Shown: positions 1 through 7,618, numbered from the stretch's first letter. The stretch: DNA of 25,738 nucleotides from Atribacterota bacterium (GCA_030599445.1 JAUVOA010000002.1:1-25738), one strand, 5' to 3'. Numbers and translations are program-made. The notes: generated by a model from the letters alone, not told the origin.

Positions 1-501
1 AACGATAAAAATATAAATTCTCAGCTAACTTCCAGTTGTGGACTTCTCTTTGACGCAGCATCATCAGAAATTGGGATAAGAGATGAGATAAGTTATGAGG
101 GACAGGCGGCTATGGAATTAGAATCGTTTTGTGCATATGGGATAAAAAAGAGATATAATTTTTGTATCTGCAAAGAAGGGGAGGAATTTATTATTGACCC
201 CCAAGAAATTTTTATAGATATAATTAAAGATCTTAAAGAAGGGGTAGACAAAAAGGTAATGGCTGCCAAATTTCATAATACGGTTGCAGAGTTTACTCTT
301 AATTTATGTGGTAAAATAAGAGATGATACCGGAATTAATAGAATTGCTTTAAGTGGAGGGGTATTTCAAAATCGTTATCTAACAGAAAAAATCATTTCTT
401 TATTGGAAAAGGATGATTTTCAGGTATATACCCAGAGAAAAGTTCCCCCTAATGATGGTGGAATATCTCTGGGACAGGCAGTTGTAGCAGGGAGTATGTA
501 G
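1..501 (+). CDS. hypF: HypF carbamoyltransferase, C-terminal part (gene open at the left edge)
   Basis: HypF makes thiocarbamoyl-AMP from carbamoyl phosphate and transfers the carbamoyl group to the HypE C-terminal cysteine, the first step of CN ligand synthesis for [NiFe]-hydrogenases in the cytoplasm. The frame is open from base 1, giving 166 codons. It begins inside the family signature TSSCGLLFDAASSEIG, followed by YEGQAAMELE, and ends with the Kae1-like nucleotide-binding motif ALSGGVFQNRYL and a terminal NDGGISLGQA stretch. A start at the internal Met (112) would cut off conserved sequence, so the gene certainly continues to the left. HypF is usually about 750 aa, so roughly a fifth is visible. 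The stop codon TAG (499-501) lies inside the left arm of an intergenic inverted repeat. hypC follows about 106 bp downstream. Confidence 0.95.
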   Translation, partial: NDKNINSQLTSSCGLLFDAASSEIGIRDEISYEGQAAMELESFCAYGIKKRYNFCICKEGEEFIIDPQEIFIDIIKDLKEGVDKKVMAAKFHNTVAEFTLNLCGKIRDDTGINRIALSGGVFQNRYLTEKIISLLEKDDFQVYTQRKVPPNDGGISLGQAVVAGSM

Positions 502-592
502 TTAGTTGGTTAGTTAGTTAACTGGTTAATTGGTTATATAGTCAGATAGTTTGATATTATAATTCATCAACTAACTAACCAGCTAACTACAT
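496..592. repeat. Intergenic inverted-repeat element between hypF and hypC
   Basis: The left arm begins ATGTAGTTAGTTGGTTAGTT (from 496). The right arm ends AACCAGCTAACTACAT (to 592). The two arms are imperfect complements around a short A/T-rich centre. The left arm contains the last codons and the TAG stop of hypF; the right arm ends a few bases before the AGGAGG ribosome-binding site of hypC. It is one of the GGTTAGTTGGTTA-type modules that recur in most gaps of this window. Confidence 0.8.
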
Positions 593-607
593 AGAGGAGG
601 AAAGAAA

Positions 608-823
608 ATGTGTTTGGCAATACCGGGAAAAGTTAAAAAAATATTCGATAATCACACAGCTGAAATAGAAATTGGGGGAATTGTTAAGAATGCAAGTTTA
701 GATCTAATCGACCATGTAAAAGAAGGTGATTATGTACTTTTACATGCTGGTTTCGCCATTGAAGTAATTGACCAGAAAGAGGCTTTGGAAATATTTAGAG
801 CATGGGAGGGAATAATAGATTGA
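608..823 (+). CDS. hypC: HypC/HybG-family hydrogenase maturation chaperone
   Basis: A small cytoplasmic chaperone of 71 aa that binds HypD and carries the Fe(CN)2CO moiety to the hydrogenase large-subunit precursor. It opens with the family hallmark MCLAIPGKV; Cys2, exposed after Met removal, is the essential ligand residue. The length is normal for HypC (about 70-90 aa). A strong AGGAGG (595-600) sits 7 nt before the ATG. The stop TGA (821-823) overlaps the probable TTG start of hypD, so the two genes are translationally coupled, which fits the physical HypC-HypD complex. Confidence 0.97.
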   Translation: MCLAIPGKVKKIFDNHTAEIEIGGIVKNASLDLIDHVKEGDYVLLHAGFAIEVIDQKEALEIFRAWEGIID

Positions 824-1896
824 AATATGTTGATGAGTATAGAAATAAAGAAATAGCCCAGAAAATCCTCCGGCAGGTCAAAAGCCTTTCTAAGAAAAAG
901 ATTAACTTAATGGAGGTTTGTGGGACCCATACTGTGAATATATTTAGAAATGGAATCAAGAAAATGTTACCTACCAATATCAATCTTATTTCAGGACCGG
1001 GATGTCCGGTATGTGTTACTCCTATTCGATATATCGATGAAATTATTGCCCTGTCTCGAGAGAGTGATTTTATAATAACTACCTTTGGAGATATGATTAA
1101 AGTGCCTGGTTCTACTTCTACCTTGGAAAAAGAAAAAGCTAATGGTAGCGATATAAGAATTGTGTACTCTACTTTAGATGCTTTAGAGGTTGCCCGTAAT
1201 AATCCCTCTAAAAAAATTGTCTTTATGGGGGTAGGTTTTGAAACTACCTCTCCCACTATAGCCAGTGCTGTATTAAAAGCTCAAAAAGATGAGATTAATA
1301 ATTTTACTGTTTTAAGTGTAGCAAAGATTATATCCCCCGCAATGAAAACCTTATTAGATGGCAAAGAAGTAAATATTGATGGCTTTATCTGCCCGGGACA
1401 TGTAAGTGCGATTATCGGTAGTAAACCTTACAATTTTATTACCACTCAATATAAAGTACCCTGTGTTATCTGTGGATTTGAGCCCCTGGATATTTTGCAG
1501 AGCATCTATATGCTGGTTAAACAGATTGAAGATGGTAGGGCAGAGGTAGAAATACAATATGAACGGGTAGTCAAACCTGAAGGGAATAAAATCGCCTTGG
1601 ATAAAATTAAAGAGGTATTTAAGGTGGTTAACTCCGATTGGAGAGGGATAGGGAATATCCCTCTTAGCGGCTTGGAGATAAAAGATAAATATGGGAAATT
1701 TAGTGCAAGAAAATTCGAAGTAGAAATAGAAGAAACCAAAGAATCAAGAGGGTGCCGTTGTGGAGAAGTATTAAGAGGAGTAATAACCCCGCATGAATGT
1801 CCTCTTTTTAGAGGGGTTTGCACTCCCGAAAATCCTCAAGGAGCATGTATGGTATCTACCGAAGGTACTTGTGCCGCCTATTATAAATATAACTAG
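820..1896 (+). CDS. hypD: HypD, Fe-S scaffold for Fe(CN)2CO assembly
   Basis: HypD is the [4Fe-4S] scaffold on which, with HypC and HypE, the Fe(CN)2CO group of [NiFe]-hydrogenases is assembled. I chose TTG at 820 as the start, giving 358 aa. The protein then begins MKYVDEYRNKE, as the family does; a GGGAGGG (804-810) lies 9 nt upstream; and the TTG overlaps the hypC stop as TTGA. An in-frame ATG at 802 lies within hypC, before that ribosome-binding site, and adds six atypical residues. Visible motifs are MEVCGTHT (Cys34), GPGCPVCVTP (Cys62/Cys65), ICPGHVSAIIG, VICGFEPLDIL, and a C-terminal cysteine-rich region with CRCGEVLRG, CPLFRGVCTPENPQGAC and GTCAAYYKY that holds the cluster ligands. 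The TAG stop is part of a downstream repeat. Confidence 0.96.
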   Translation: MKYVDEYRNKEIAQKILRQVKSLSKKKINLMEVCGTHTVNIFRNGIKKMLPTNINLISGPGCPVCVTPIRYIDEIIALSRESDFIITTFGDMIKVPGSTSTLEKEKANGSDIRIVYSTLDALEVARNNPSKKIVFMGVGFETTSPTIASAVLKAQKDEINNFTVLSVAKIISPAMKTLLDGKEVNIDGFICPGHVSAIIGSKPYNFITTQYKVPCVICGFEPLDILQSIYMLVKQIEDGRAEVEIQYERVVKPEGNKIALDKIKEVFKVVNSDWRGIGNIPLSGLEIKDKYGKFSARKFEVEIEETKESRGCRCGEVLRGVITPHECPLFRGVCTPENPQGACMVSTEGTCAAYYKYN

Positions 1897-2077
1897 TCGT
1901 TAGTGAATAGTGAATAGTATTTAGTAGCGTATAGCGTATAGCGTATACATTTAGTTAGCTGGTTAGTTGGTTGAGGAATAAGTATATGGAAGAATTAATA
2001 TTAAACTAATTAACCAACTAACCAAGTAACTAGTTAACCAAATACTAACGACTAACGGCTATTCACTAACGATTAGT
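1892..2077. repeat. Nested inverted-repeat element between hypD and hypE
   Basis: The outer arms are ACTAGTCGTTAGTGAATAG (1892-1910) and CTATTCACTAACGATTAGT (2059-2077), which match as reverse complements at 18 of 19 positions. Inside them are GCGTATAGCGTATAGCGTAT tandem units, then TTAGTTAGCTGGTTAGTTGG on the left and AACCAACTAACC on the right. The hypD stop TAG is in the left outer arm. The transcript could fold into a long imperfect hairpin. No gene is visible in the gap. Confidence 0.85.
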
Positions 2078-2094
2078 TGTGAAAGGGAAAGATA

Positions 2095-3105
2095 ATGAAA
2101 GAAGATAAGATATTGCTGAGCCATGGTAGTGGAGGGAAATTATCTTTTAATCTAATAAAAAAATTATTTTTGTCTAATTTTAATAATCCTTATTTGGAAA
2201 GACTTGATGATGGTGCAGTATTAAATATCGAAGGATTAAAATTAGCCTATACTACCGATTCTTATACGGTAGACCCTTTGTTTTTCAAAGGAGGGAATAT
2301 TGGGGAGCTGGCAGTTTACGGCACAGTTAATGATTTAGCAATGTGTGGGGCAACTCCTTTATATTTAAGCTGTTCTTTTATTATCGAAGAGGGATTCTCT
2401 TTAAGCTTGTTAAAAAAGATTGTTTTAAGTATGAGAGAGGCTTCAGTAGTTGCCCGGGTTGATATTGTGACGGGGGACACTAAAGTGGTGAATAAAGGGG
2501 CCGCAGATAAAATATTTATCAATACCTCAGGTGTGGGAATAGTGGAAGATGGAGTAAACATTTCCGGAAGTAATGCTAAAGTCGGAGATGTAGTTATAAT
2601 AAATGGCCCCATTGGCAGCCATGGGATTGCGGTTTTATCGGAAAGAGAAGGCTTGAAATTCGAAACAGAGATAAAAAGCGACACTGCTCCTCTTTCTTCT
2701 TTAGTGGCAGATATGTTAGAAATTAGCAACGATATCCACGTTCTAAGAGATCCTACGCGAGGAGGCTTGTCTACCACCTTGAATGAAATAGCCCTATCTT
2801 CAAAAGTAGATGTAGAGATGAACGAAGGCGATATCCCTATTCAGGAAGAGGTAAGGGCAGCTTGTGAAATGTTAGGTTATGATCCTTTATATCTGGCTAA
2901 TGAAGGGAAAGTAGTGGCATTTGTCCCTTCCGAAGTTGCACCAGAAGTATTTAAAAAGATGAGAAAGAATAAATATGGAGAAGAATCAAAAATTATCGGG
3001 AAAGTAGTAAGAAAATCGGAGGGAAAAGTTTTTCTTAATACTACTATTGGCGGAAAAAGAATAGTCGATATGTTAACCGGGGAACAGTTACCCAGGATAT
3101 GCTAA
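2095..3105 (+). CDS. hypE: HypE, carbamoyl dehydratase
   Basis: HypE dehydrates the thiocarboxamide on its C-terminal cysteine, using ATP, to a thiocyanate and donates cyanide to the iron held by HypC-HypD. The 336 aa protein begins MKEDKILLSHGSGGKLS. It shows the PurM/AIRS-type ATP-binding fold signatures: LDDGAV near residue 40, TTDSYTVDPLFFKGGNIG, and DLAMCGATPLYLS. The second domain has DPTRGGLSTTLNE and YLANEGK. It ends in PRIC, the invariant C-terminal tail whose cysteine accepts the carbamoyl group from HypF, so the protein looks fully functional. It is separated from hypD by a repeat-filled gap of about 200 bp, unlike the compact hyp operons of many bacteria. Confidence 0.97.
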   Translation: MKEDKILLSHGSGGKLSFNLIKKLFLSNFNNPYLERLDDGAVLNIEGLKLAYTTDSYTVDPLFFKGGNIGELAVYGTVNDLAMCGATPLYLSCSFIIEEGFSLSLLKKIVLSMREASVVARVDIVTGDTKVVNKGAADKIFINTSGVGIVEDGVNISGSNAKVGDVVIINGPIGSHGIAVLSEREGLKFETEIKSDTAPLSSLVADMLEISNDIHVLRDPTRGGLSTTLNEIALSSKVDVEMNEGDIPIQEEVRAACEMLGYDPLYLANEGKVVAFVPSEVAPEVFKKMRKNKYGEESKIIGKVVRKSEGKVFLNTTIGGKRIVDMLTGEQLPRIC

Positions 3106-3111
3106 AATAAG

Positions 3112-3228
3112 TTACCAGTTAGCTGGTTAATTGGTTACTTGGTTAATTGGTTGAAGATAATTAGAAAGAATATTGAACCGGAAAACTGGCTAACTAATTT
3201 AATTGGTCAATCGGTCAATTGGTAAATT
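3112..3228. repeat. Modular repeat between hypE and the AMMECR1 gene
   Basis: The left part carries GTTACCAGTTAGCTGGTTAA and GGTTACTTGGTTAATTGGTT. The right part carries AACTGGCTAACTAA and then GGTCAATCGGTCAATTGGT, a second module that recurs before mreC, the M16 gene, DUF951 and in the rsmA-spoVG gap. The arms are only loosely complementary here. Confidence 0.7.
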
Positions 3229-3250
3229 TAAATATAGGTGGTAATAAATT

Positions 3251-3775
3251 ATGAAAGCGAAAGAAGAAAGTGCTTATGTTGGATTAGCGCGAGAGACGAT
3301 TGAAAATTATGTAAAACAGGGAAAAATAATTACTCCTCCCCTGAATCTTCCCGAAGAGATGATTAATCAAAAGGCAGGGGTATTTGTTTCTCTTAAAAAA
3401 AACGGCAATTTAAGAGGGTGCATAGGAACTTTTATGCCCACTCAGGAAAATATAGCCCAGGAAATTATAAAAAATGCTATCAGTGCTGCTATTGATGACC
3501 CTCGCTTTTCTCCGGTAACAGCTTCTGAACTAGGTGATTTAACTATTTCGGTAGATGTCTTGTCTCCTCCTGAAGAAATTTCTGATATCTCGGAACTTGA
3601 TCCCAAAAAATATGGAGTAATTGTTGGCAGTGGTCACAAAAAGGGTTTATTGTTACCTGATTTAGAAGGTGTAGATACAGCAGGGGAACAGGTGGATATT
3701 GCCAGGCGTAAAGCAGGCATTTATCCCGATGAAAAAGCAAAATTATATCGCTTTGAAGTAAAAAGATATTATTAG
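3251..3775 (+). CDS. amrA: AMMECR1-domain protein (AmmeMemoRadiSam system protein A)
   Basis: A 174 aa protein consisting of one AMMECR1 domain. The hallmark LRGCIGT is at residues 54-60, preceded by GVFVSLKKNG, and followed by AISAAIDDPRFSPVTASEL and the LLLPDLEGVDT segment. Its molecular function is not established. In prokaryotes it is commonly encoded with a radical SAM enzyme and a MEMO-family protein (the AmmeMemoRadiSam set). Here the radical SAM partner is the next gene, but no MEMO gene is in the window. The start at 3251 has AGGTGG 7-8 nt upstream. Its position directly after the hyp genes suggests, without proving, a link to metalloenzyme maturation or anaerobic metabolism. Confidence 0.92.
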   Translation: MKAKEESAYVGLARETIENYVKQGKIITPPLNLPEEMINQKAGVFVSLKKNGNLRGCIGTFMPTQENIAQEIIKNAISAAIDDPRFSPVTASELGDLTISVDVLSPPEEISDISELDPKKYGVIVGSGHKKGLLLPDLEGVDTAGEQVDIARRKAGIYPDEKAKLYRFEVKRYY

Positions 3776-3776
3776 A

Positions 3777-3905
3777 ATTAGTTAAATAGTTAGCTGGTTA
3801 CTTGGTTAACTGGTTTGTTAAATAAAATAATCATCAATTATCTCCCTTATGAAACTATATAACCAGCTAACTAGCTAACCAACTAACTGGCGAACTAGTT
3901 CGCCA
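3777..3905. repeat. Inverted modular repeat between the AMMECR1 and radical SAM genes
   Basis: The left arm carries TTAGCTGGTTACTTGGTTAA. The right arm carries AACCAGCTAACTAGCTAACC and then GGCGAACTAGTTCGCC (3891-3906), a perfect 16-bp palindrome. The arms are imperfect complements. No gene is present. Confidence 0.75.
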
Positions 3906-3925
3906 TAAGAGAGGTGATTTTTTAA

Positions 3926-4924
3926 ATGAAAGAAGCCTTGTTTTATAAATTAATCGACAAAGATAAAGGGATTATAAAATGTTTGCTTTGTCCCAAAGAA
4001 TGCTCAATAAAGAAAGGTCATGTTGGTTTTTGCCGAGCTCGAAAAAATATAGATAATCAACTTTATTCTTTAATCTATTCCAAAGTATCCTCTTACGGAA
4101 TGGACCCTATTGAAAAAAAACCGCTTTATCATTTTTGTCCCGGGACAATGGTTTTATCACTGGGCACAATAGGATGCAATTTTGCTTGTGTTTTCTGTCA
4201 GAACTGGACCATTTCTCAAGCAAATATAAAAGATGTTCAAGCGGAAGAGTTATCCCCCGAAAAGGCAATACAATTAGCCCTACAGAACAATTCTCCGGCA
4301 ATATGTTATACTTACTCTGAACCCTTAATCTGGTATGAATATGTTTTGGATACAGCCAGGTTGGCTAAAAAAAATAACTTAAAAAATATTTTAGTCACTA
4401 ACGGATTTATCAATCGTGAACCTCTTATTAAGCTCCTGCCTTTTATTGATGCCATGAATATTGACCTTAAATCTTTCCGAAATTCTTTTTATCAAAAATA
4501 TTCTAAAGGAAGTCTTTCTCCTGTTCTTAACACTATTAAGCTTTCTAAAGAATATTGCCATACAGAAATAACTAATCTGATTATACCCGGTTTAAATGAT
4601 AGCGAAAAGGAAATTAATGAGATGGTGGATTGGATTTCTTCTCTAAGCAAAGATATACCTTTGCATTTTTCTCGATATTTTCCCTGTTACAAGATGAATA
4701 TTTCAGCAACATCTATTCCCACCCTATATAAAGCTCGGGATATTGCCCAAAAAAAATTAAAGTACGTATATGTAGGCAATATATGGGACGAGGAAGCCAA
4801 TACCACCTATTGTGGAAATTGTAAAAAAACTTTAATCAAACGAACAGGTTATAATATTATTAATGTGGGTTTGGATAAAGATGGAAAATGTAAACATTGT
4901 GGTGAAAAGATAGCTCGTATCTAG
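3926..4924 (+). CDS. amrS: AmmeMemoRadiSam-type radical SAM enzyme (PflA-like)
   Basis: A 332 aa radical SAM protein of the AmrS/PflA-like family encoded with AMMECR1-domain proteins. The [4Fe-4S]/SAM site is C84-x3-C88-x2-C91 (GCNFACVFCQNW). The N-terminal region has CLLCPKEC and GFCRARK cysteines typical of PFL-activase-like proteins of this subgroup, and the segment GMDPIEKKPLYHF is characteristic. The C-terminus adds a zinc-ribbon-like module (CGNCKKT and CKHCGEK, about residues 294-328). The substrate is unknown. GAGAGGTGAT lies before the ATG. The TAG stop (4922-4924) is the first triplet of a downstream repeat module (TAGTTGGATTAGCTAG). Confidence 0.93.
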   Translation: MKEALFYKLIDKDKGIIKCLLCPKECSIKKGHVGFCRARKNIDNQLYSLIYSKVSSYGMDPIEKKPLYHFCPGTMVLSLGTIGCNFACVFCQNWTISQANIKDVQAEELSPEKAIQLALQNNSPAICYTYSEPLIWYEYVLDTARLAKKNNLKNILVTNGFINREPLIKLLPFIDAMNIDLKSFRNSFYQKYSKGSLSPVLNTIKLSKEYCHTEITNLIIPGLNDSEKEINEMVDWISSLSKDIPLHFSRYFPCYKMNISATSIPTLYKARDIAQKKLKYVYVGNIWDEEANTTYCGNCKKTLIKRTGYNIINVGLDKDGKCKHCGEKIARI

Positions 4925-5367
4925 TTGGATTAGCTAGTCAGTGGTTACCTGGTTACCCAGTTTTCCAGATGGATTCTGAATCCTGGTTTCTTGCTTCTGG
5001 CTACTCTACTTCGAAGGCGTTCTCTTTCTTTTGAAAACTTGACTTATAGCCTCTCCTTTTGTTATATTTTCCTTAGCGGGATATTTACTTCCTGTTTCGT
5101 AGAGCATACATCTTTTTTTATAGAAGCAAATTCTATTTTCTCTATTTTTTTAACCATGGATCACATTTGGAACAATCCTAATGGTTTTTATGAGCATCTG
5201 CCATTTCTAAAAGAGGCAAGATGAATAAATGTAAGCAGGTAGTGGATTCAAAATCAATCTAGCTTGGCATATAATTAACTCAAGCTTCATCGTAATGAAG
5301 TTTTACTCTAATAATAATCAACAAAGTGTTAAGTAAACAAATTAAATAGGGGATAATTATAAATATT
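4922..5367. other. 443-bp gap: repeat modules, then unassigned A/T-rich DNA
   Basis: The first about 100 bp hold the repeat modules TTAGCTAGTCAGTGGTTACC and GGATTCTGAATCCTGG, the complement of the CAGAATCCAG module seen elsewhere. The remainder to 5367 has no recognisable gene. A possible -35/-10 pair, TTGACT (5039-5044) and TATATT (5063-5068) with an 18-nt spacer, is about 300 bp from the antiporter operon and is weak evidence. The 77-codon TTG-initiated reading frame at 4991-5224 lacks a ribosome-binding site and family resemblance, so I do not call it. Confidence 0.5.
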
Positions 5368-5868
5368 ATGTATAAGAAGAGTGTCAGGTTAGTTTTAACC
5401 TTCTTTGTGCTCATGAGTTTCTGGTTGGTTCTCAGCCAAAATCTTCAACCAGCTTCATTGCTTATTGGTGCTTTCTTTTCGTTTCTGGTTGCCTTATTGA
5501 GTTACGATTTTTTTATTAAACCAGACGAGGGTATGCGCGGAAGAGCTATTCGAACGATTTGGTTGTTACTTGTTTATGTTTTTGTTCTACTTTACGAGAT
5601 GTTTCTTGCCAGCATTGATGTAGTCTATCGAGTTATAACTATGGATATCAACCCAGAGGTGGTTATGATAAAGACAGATATAAAGTCAGATTTGGGTATT
5701 GTACTATTAGCGAATTCTATAACCTTAACACCTGGCACTATCACCATCGATATCGAAGGTGATCATCTTTACGTCCATTGGTTGTATGCACGTACAACCA
5801 ATTTTGGGCATGCAGCAGAATTGATCAAAGGGCGATTAGAACACTGGTTAGGGAGAATATTCATATGA
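5368..5868 (+). CDS. mnhE: Mrp/Mnh antiporter subunit E (MbhA-like)
   Basis: First gene of the antiporter operon, encoding a 166 aa inner-membrane subunit of the Mrp/Mbh multisubunit Na+(K+)/H+ antiporter. It has two to three hydrophobic helices in the first about 85 residues (one holding the FWLVLSQN segment), then a soluble domain with the family segment SDLGIVLLANSITLTPGTITIDIEGDHLYVHWL (read in pieces: LANSITLTPGTITID is the hallmark). AGGGGAT lies upstream of the ATG. Its last codon overlaps the mnhF start as ATGA (5865-5868). The order E-F-G leading the cluster matches membrane-bound hydrogenase-type and archaeal-type Mrp clusters rather than the ABCDEFG order of Bacillus. Confidence 0.93.
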   Translation: MYKKSVRLVLTFFVLMSFWLVLSQNLQPASLLIGAFFSFLVALLSYDFFIKPDEGMRGRAIRTIWLLLVYVFVLLYEMFLASIDVVYRVITMDINPEVVMIKTDIKSDLGIVLLANSITLTPGTITIDIEGDHLYVHWLYARTTNFGHAAELIKGRLEHWLGRIFI

Positions 5869-6131
5869 CCGCTGTGACCATTATTATTACTGTATTAGGT
5901 ATAACTGCTTCACTTGCTCTTTATCGGGTCATTTTTGGGCCTACACCATGGGATAGGCTAATAGCCGTTAATCTTATCTCGTCTAAAGTAGTTATGATCA
6001 TGGTAGCTGCTGCAGTATTCTTCGAACGAAGGATATATCTGGATGTGGCACTGGTATACGCTATTATAGGTTTTGTAAGCATAATCGCTATTAGTAAATT
6101 TTTAGAAGGTGAGGATACCGACAGAAAATGA
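5865..6131 (+). CDS. mnhF: Mrp/Mnh antiporter subunit F (MbhB-like)
   Basis: An 88 aa, three-helix membrane subunit of the antiporter. I place the start at ATG 5865, which overlaps the mnhE stop and follows GGGAGA (5851-5856); the protein then begins MTAVTIIITVLG. An in-frame start 87 nt upstream lies deep in mnhE and adds 29 polar residues foreign to the family. The recognisable core is LYRVIFGPTPWDRLIAVN, the family motif (R-x-x-x-GPT-x-x-DR), followed by VVMIMVAAAVFFE and YLDVALVYAIIGFVSIIAISKFLE. The TGA stop overlaps the mnhG start (ATGA, 6128-6131). Confidence 0.93.
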   Translation: MTAVTIIITVLGITASLALYRVIFGPTPWDRLIAVNLISSKVVMIMVAAAVFFERRIYLDVALVYAIIGFVSIIAISKFLEGEDTDRK

Positions 6132-6424
6132 TAGCTTATCTATTTATAATTCTGGGATTAGTTTTTATATTTTTTGGCACATTGGGAATCATTCGTTTTC
6201 CTGATATTTACACCCGGTTACAGACCAGCTCAAAGTGCGATGCTGCAGGCGCCATCGCGTTGCTTGTCGGTTTGATGGTGAGGGAGGGTTTAGATTCGTT
6301 ATCATTAAGGATATTAATAATATTGATGTTTTTATTGTTGACCAACCCGGTGGCCTCACATGCCATAGCACGCTCTGCTGCCATTAGAGGGATAAAGCCA
6401 TGGCGGAAGAAAAAGAAATGTTAA
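6128..6424 (+). CDS. mnhG: Mrp/Mnh antiporter subunit G (MbhC-like)
   Basis: A 98 aa, three-helix membrane subunit. The family signature FFGTLGIIRFPDIYTRLQTSSKCDA is present (GIIRFPDIYTRLQ is the hallmark), followed by LRILIILMFLLLTNPVASHAIARSA. The C-terminal tail is basic (RKKKK), consistent with a cytoplasmic end. The start overlaps the mnhF stop. The gap of about 30 bp to the next gene is one of the few non-overlapping junctions in this operon. Confidence 0.93.
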   Translation: MIAYLFIILGLVFIFFGTLGIIRFPDIYTRLQTSSKCDAAGAIALLVGLMVREGLDSLSLRILIILMFLLLTNPVASHAIARSAAIRGIKPWRKKKKC

Positions 6425-6453
6425 AGGGGGTAGCAGATTAGAGCTGCGAAATT

Positions 6454-7326
6454 ATGCTAATTGTATTCTTGATAATGTTACCTGTGCTTGCTTTAGTAGC
6501 ACTTGAAATAAAGAATCTGTTAAGTGCGGTAATAGTATTGTCTGCATTTAGTCTCGTGTTATCTTTGGTATTTTACTATCTACATGCACTCGATGTGGCT
6601 ATTGCTGAGGCAGCGATCGGCTCTGGATTTGCTACAGTCATATTTCTAATTACTATCAAGAAGAGAGGCGTGCTTATCATGTTAACCTATCCACATAGTC
6701 GCTTTTTCTATTATGATGATAAGGGTCGTCCAGCGGGTTTTGATTACGATATTTTATCACTATTTGCCAGAAAATTAGGCATCGAGTTGGAGGTAAGACA
6801 CGTTCAGGATTGGCAAGAGCTCGTCCCGCAGCTCATATCAGGCAAAGGAGATGTTATAGGTGCCGGTATGACTCGCCTGGATGGGCGCATGAAGCGGATC
6901 TATTTTTCTGATGGCTATTTTCCAACTAAAGTGGTAATAGTAACTAACAGAAAGAATACTGCACTGAACTCTCTTAGCGATCTAAAGGGTAAGATTGTTA
7001 CCTCCGTTAAAGACACCTCCTATCTGTCTGCATTGCAATCAATTGAAGGCATTAAAATTGATACTAATTTCTCCGATCCAAACACATTATTACAAGCAGT
7101 ATCTGAAGGCAGAATCAACGCCGTTGCTGTTGACCTACCAGAGGCATTAATGGGGCATATATTTTATCCTAACCTGAAAAATGTCGATACCATTACTGGT
7201 TTACAACAGTATGGATATGGTATATCTAAAGATAAGCCAGAGCTGTTAGCTGAATTGAATTCTTTCTTAAAAGAGATCAACGAGGATGGCACCTATCAAA
7301 AAGTGTATAGTAAATACTTTCACTAA
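6454..7326 (+). CDS. Fusion: MbhD/DUF4040-like membrane segment plus family-3 solute-binding domain
   Basis: This 290 aa protein joins two modules. Residues 1-69 are three hydrophobic helices matching MbhD/DUF4040, the equivalent of part of the MrpA C-terminus: LPVLALVALEIKNLLSAVIV, then DVAIAEAAIGSGFATVIFL. From about residue 69 (IKKRGVLIMLTYP) to the end is a complete bilobed SBP_bac_3/MltF-N-like domain: YYDDKGRPAGFDYDI, the GKGDVIGAGMTRLDGRMKRI region with the typical ligand-binding arginine area, LSDLKGK, and the closing NEDGTYQKVYSKYF. No lytic transglycosylase domain follows. In this operon position an ordinary MbhD of about 95 aa is expected. KKR after helix 3 predicts a cytoplasmic C-terminus by the positive-inside rule, odd for a binding domain. 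Internal GTG/ATG codons at 6670/6679 after GAGAGG could also start a separate soluble product. The fusion is read directly from one open frame; its role is unknown. Confidence 0.85.
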   Translation: MLIVFLIMLPVLALVALEIKNLLSAVIVLSAFSLVLSLVFYYLHALDVAIAEAAIGSGFATVIFLITIKKRGVLIMLTYPHSRFFYYDDKGRPAGFDYDILSLFARKLGIELEVRHVQDWQELVPQLISGKGDVIGAGMTRLDGRMKRIYFSDGYFPTKVVIVTNRKNTALNSLSDLKGKIVTSVKDTSYLSALQSIEGIKIDTNFSDPNTLLQAVSEGRINAVAVDLPEALMGHIFYPNLKNVDTITGLQQYGYGISKDKPELLAELNSFLKEINEDGTYQKVYSKYFH

Positions 7327-7336
7327 ATAATATTTT

Positions 7337-7618
7337 ATGGAATACTGGATGACCAAAGAAATGAAAAAAGTTTTTTTTATTATTATAATACTTGCAATGA
7401 CCATATTGTTTATCTTATCTGTCGATATCGAATATGGCAATCCGAAGAACCTGGATGTAGCTAATTACTATATCGATCAAGGTCTTCACGATACCGGTGC
7501 AATTAACCTGGTTGCGGCCATATATCTTGGCTATCGTGCTTATGACACCCTTATGGAGACAATAGTCTTATTTGTGGCAGTAGCAGGAGTTATATTCTGT
7601 TTGCGGGGGAAAAGATAG
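7337..7618 (+). CDS. mbhE: MbhE-like antiporter subunit (MrpA C-terminal/MrpB N-terminal equivalent)
   Basis: A 93 aa membrane protein with one helix at residues 11-28, a soluble segment, and a second helix at about 72-90. The conserved portion, GLHDTGAINLVAAIYLGYRAYDTLMET, matches the family motif in which ETGA-N-V-x-x-IYL-x-YRAYDTLGE is typical. In Mrp systems this segment lies at the end of MrpA; in membrane-bound hydrogenases it is the separate subunit MbhE. Upstream ATGs at 7337 and 7349/7361 are alternatives; no clear ribosome-binding site decides. The TAG stop abuts the ATG of the next gene with no gap. Confidence 0.88.
   Translation: MEYWMTKEMKKVFFIIIILAMTILFILSVDIEYGNPKNLDVANYYIDQGLHDTGAINLVAAIYLGYRAYDTLMETIVLFVAVAGVIFCLRGKR

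Noticed and set aside
802..819. ATG 802 as the hypD start
   Set aside because: It precedes the GGGAGGG ribosome-binding site and adds residues not seen in HypD; TTG 820 fits better.
5039..5068. Promoter TTGACT-N18-TATATT for the antiporter operon
   Set aside because: About 300 bp from the first gene with no supporting context; only mentioned in the gap entry.
4991..5224. 77-codon TTG-initiated reading frame after amrS
   Set aside because: No ribosome-binding site, begins within a repeat module (CTGAATCC... region), composition unlike the neighbouring genes, and no recognisable family.
5778..5864. Upstream in-frame start for mnhF
   Set aside because: It lies deep inside mnhE, adds 29 polar residues to a small membrane protein, and ATG 5865 has the ATGA overlap typical of this operon.
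6410..6453. 13-codon ORF (MAEEKEM...) at the end of mnhG
   Set aside because: Out of frame within the mnhG 3' end, too short, and without independent support.
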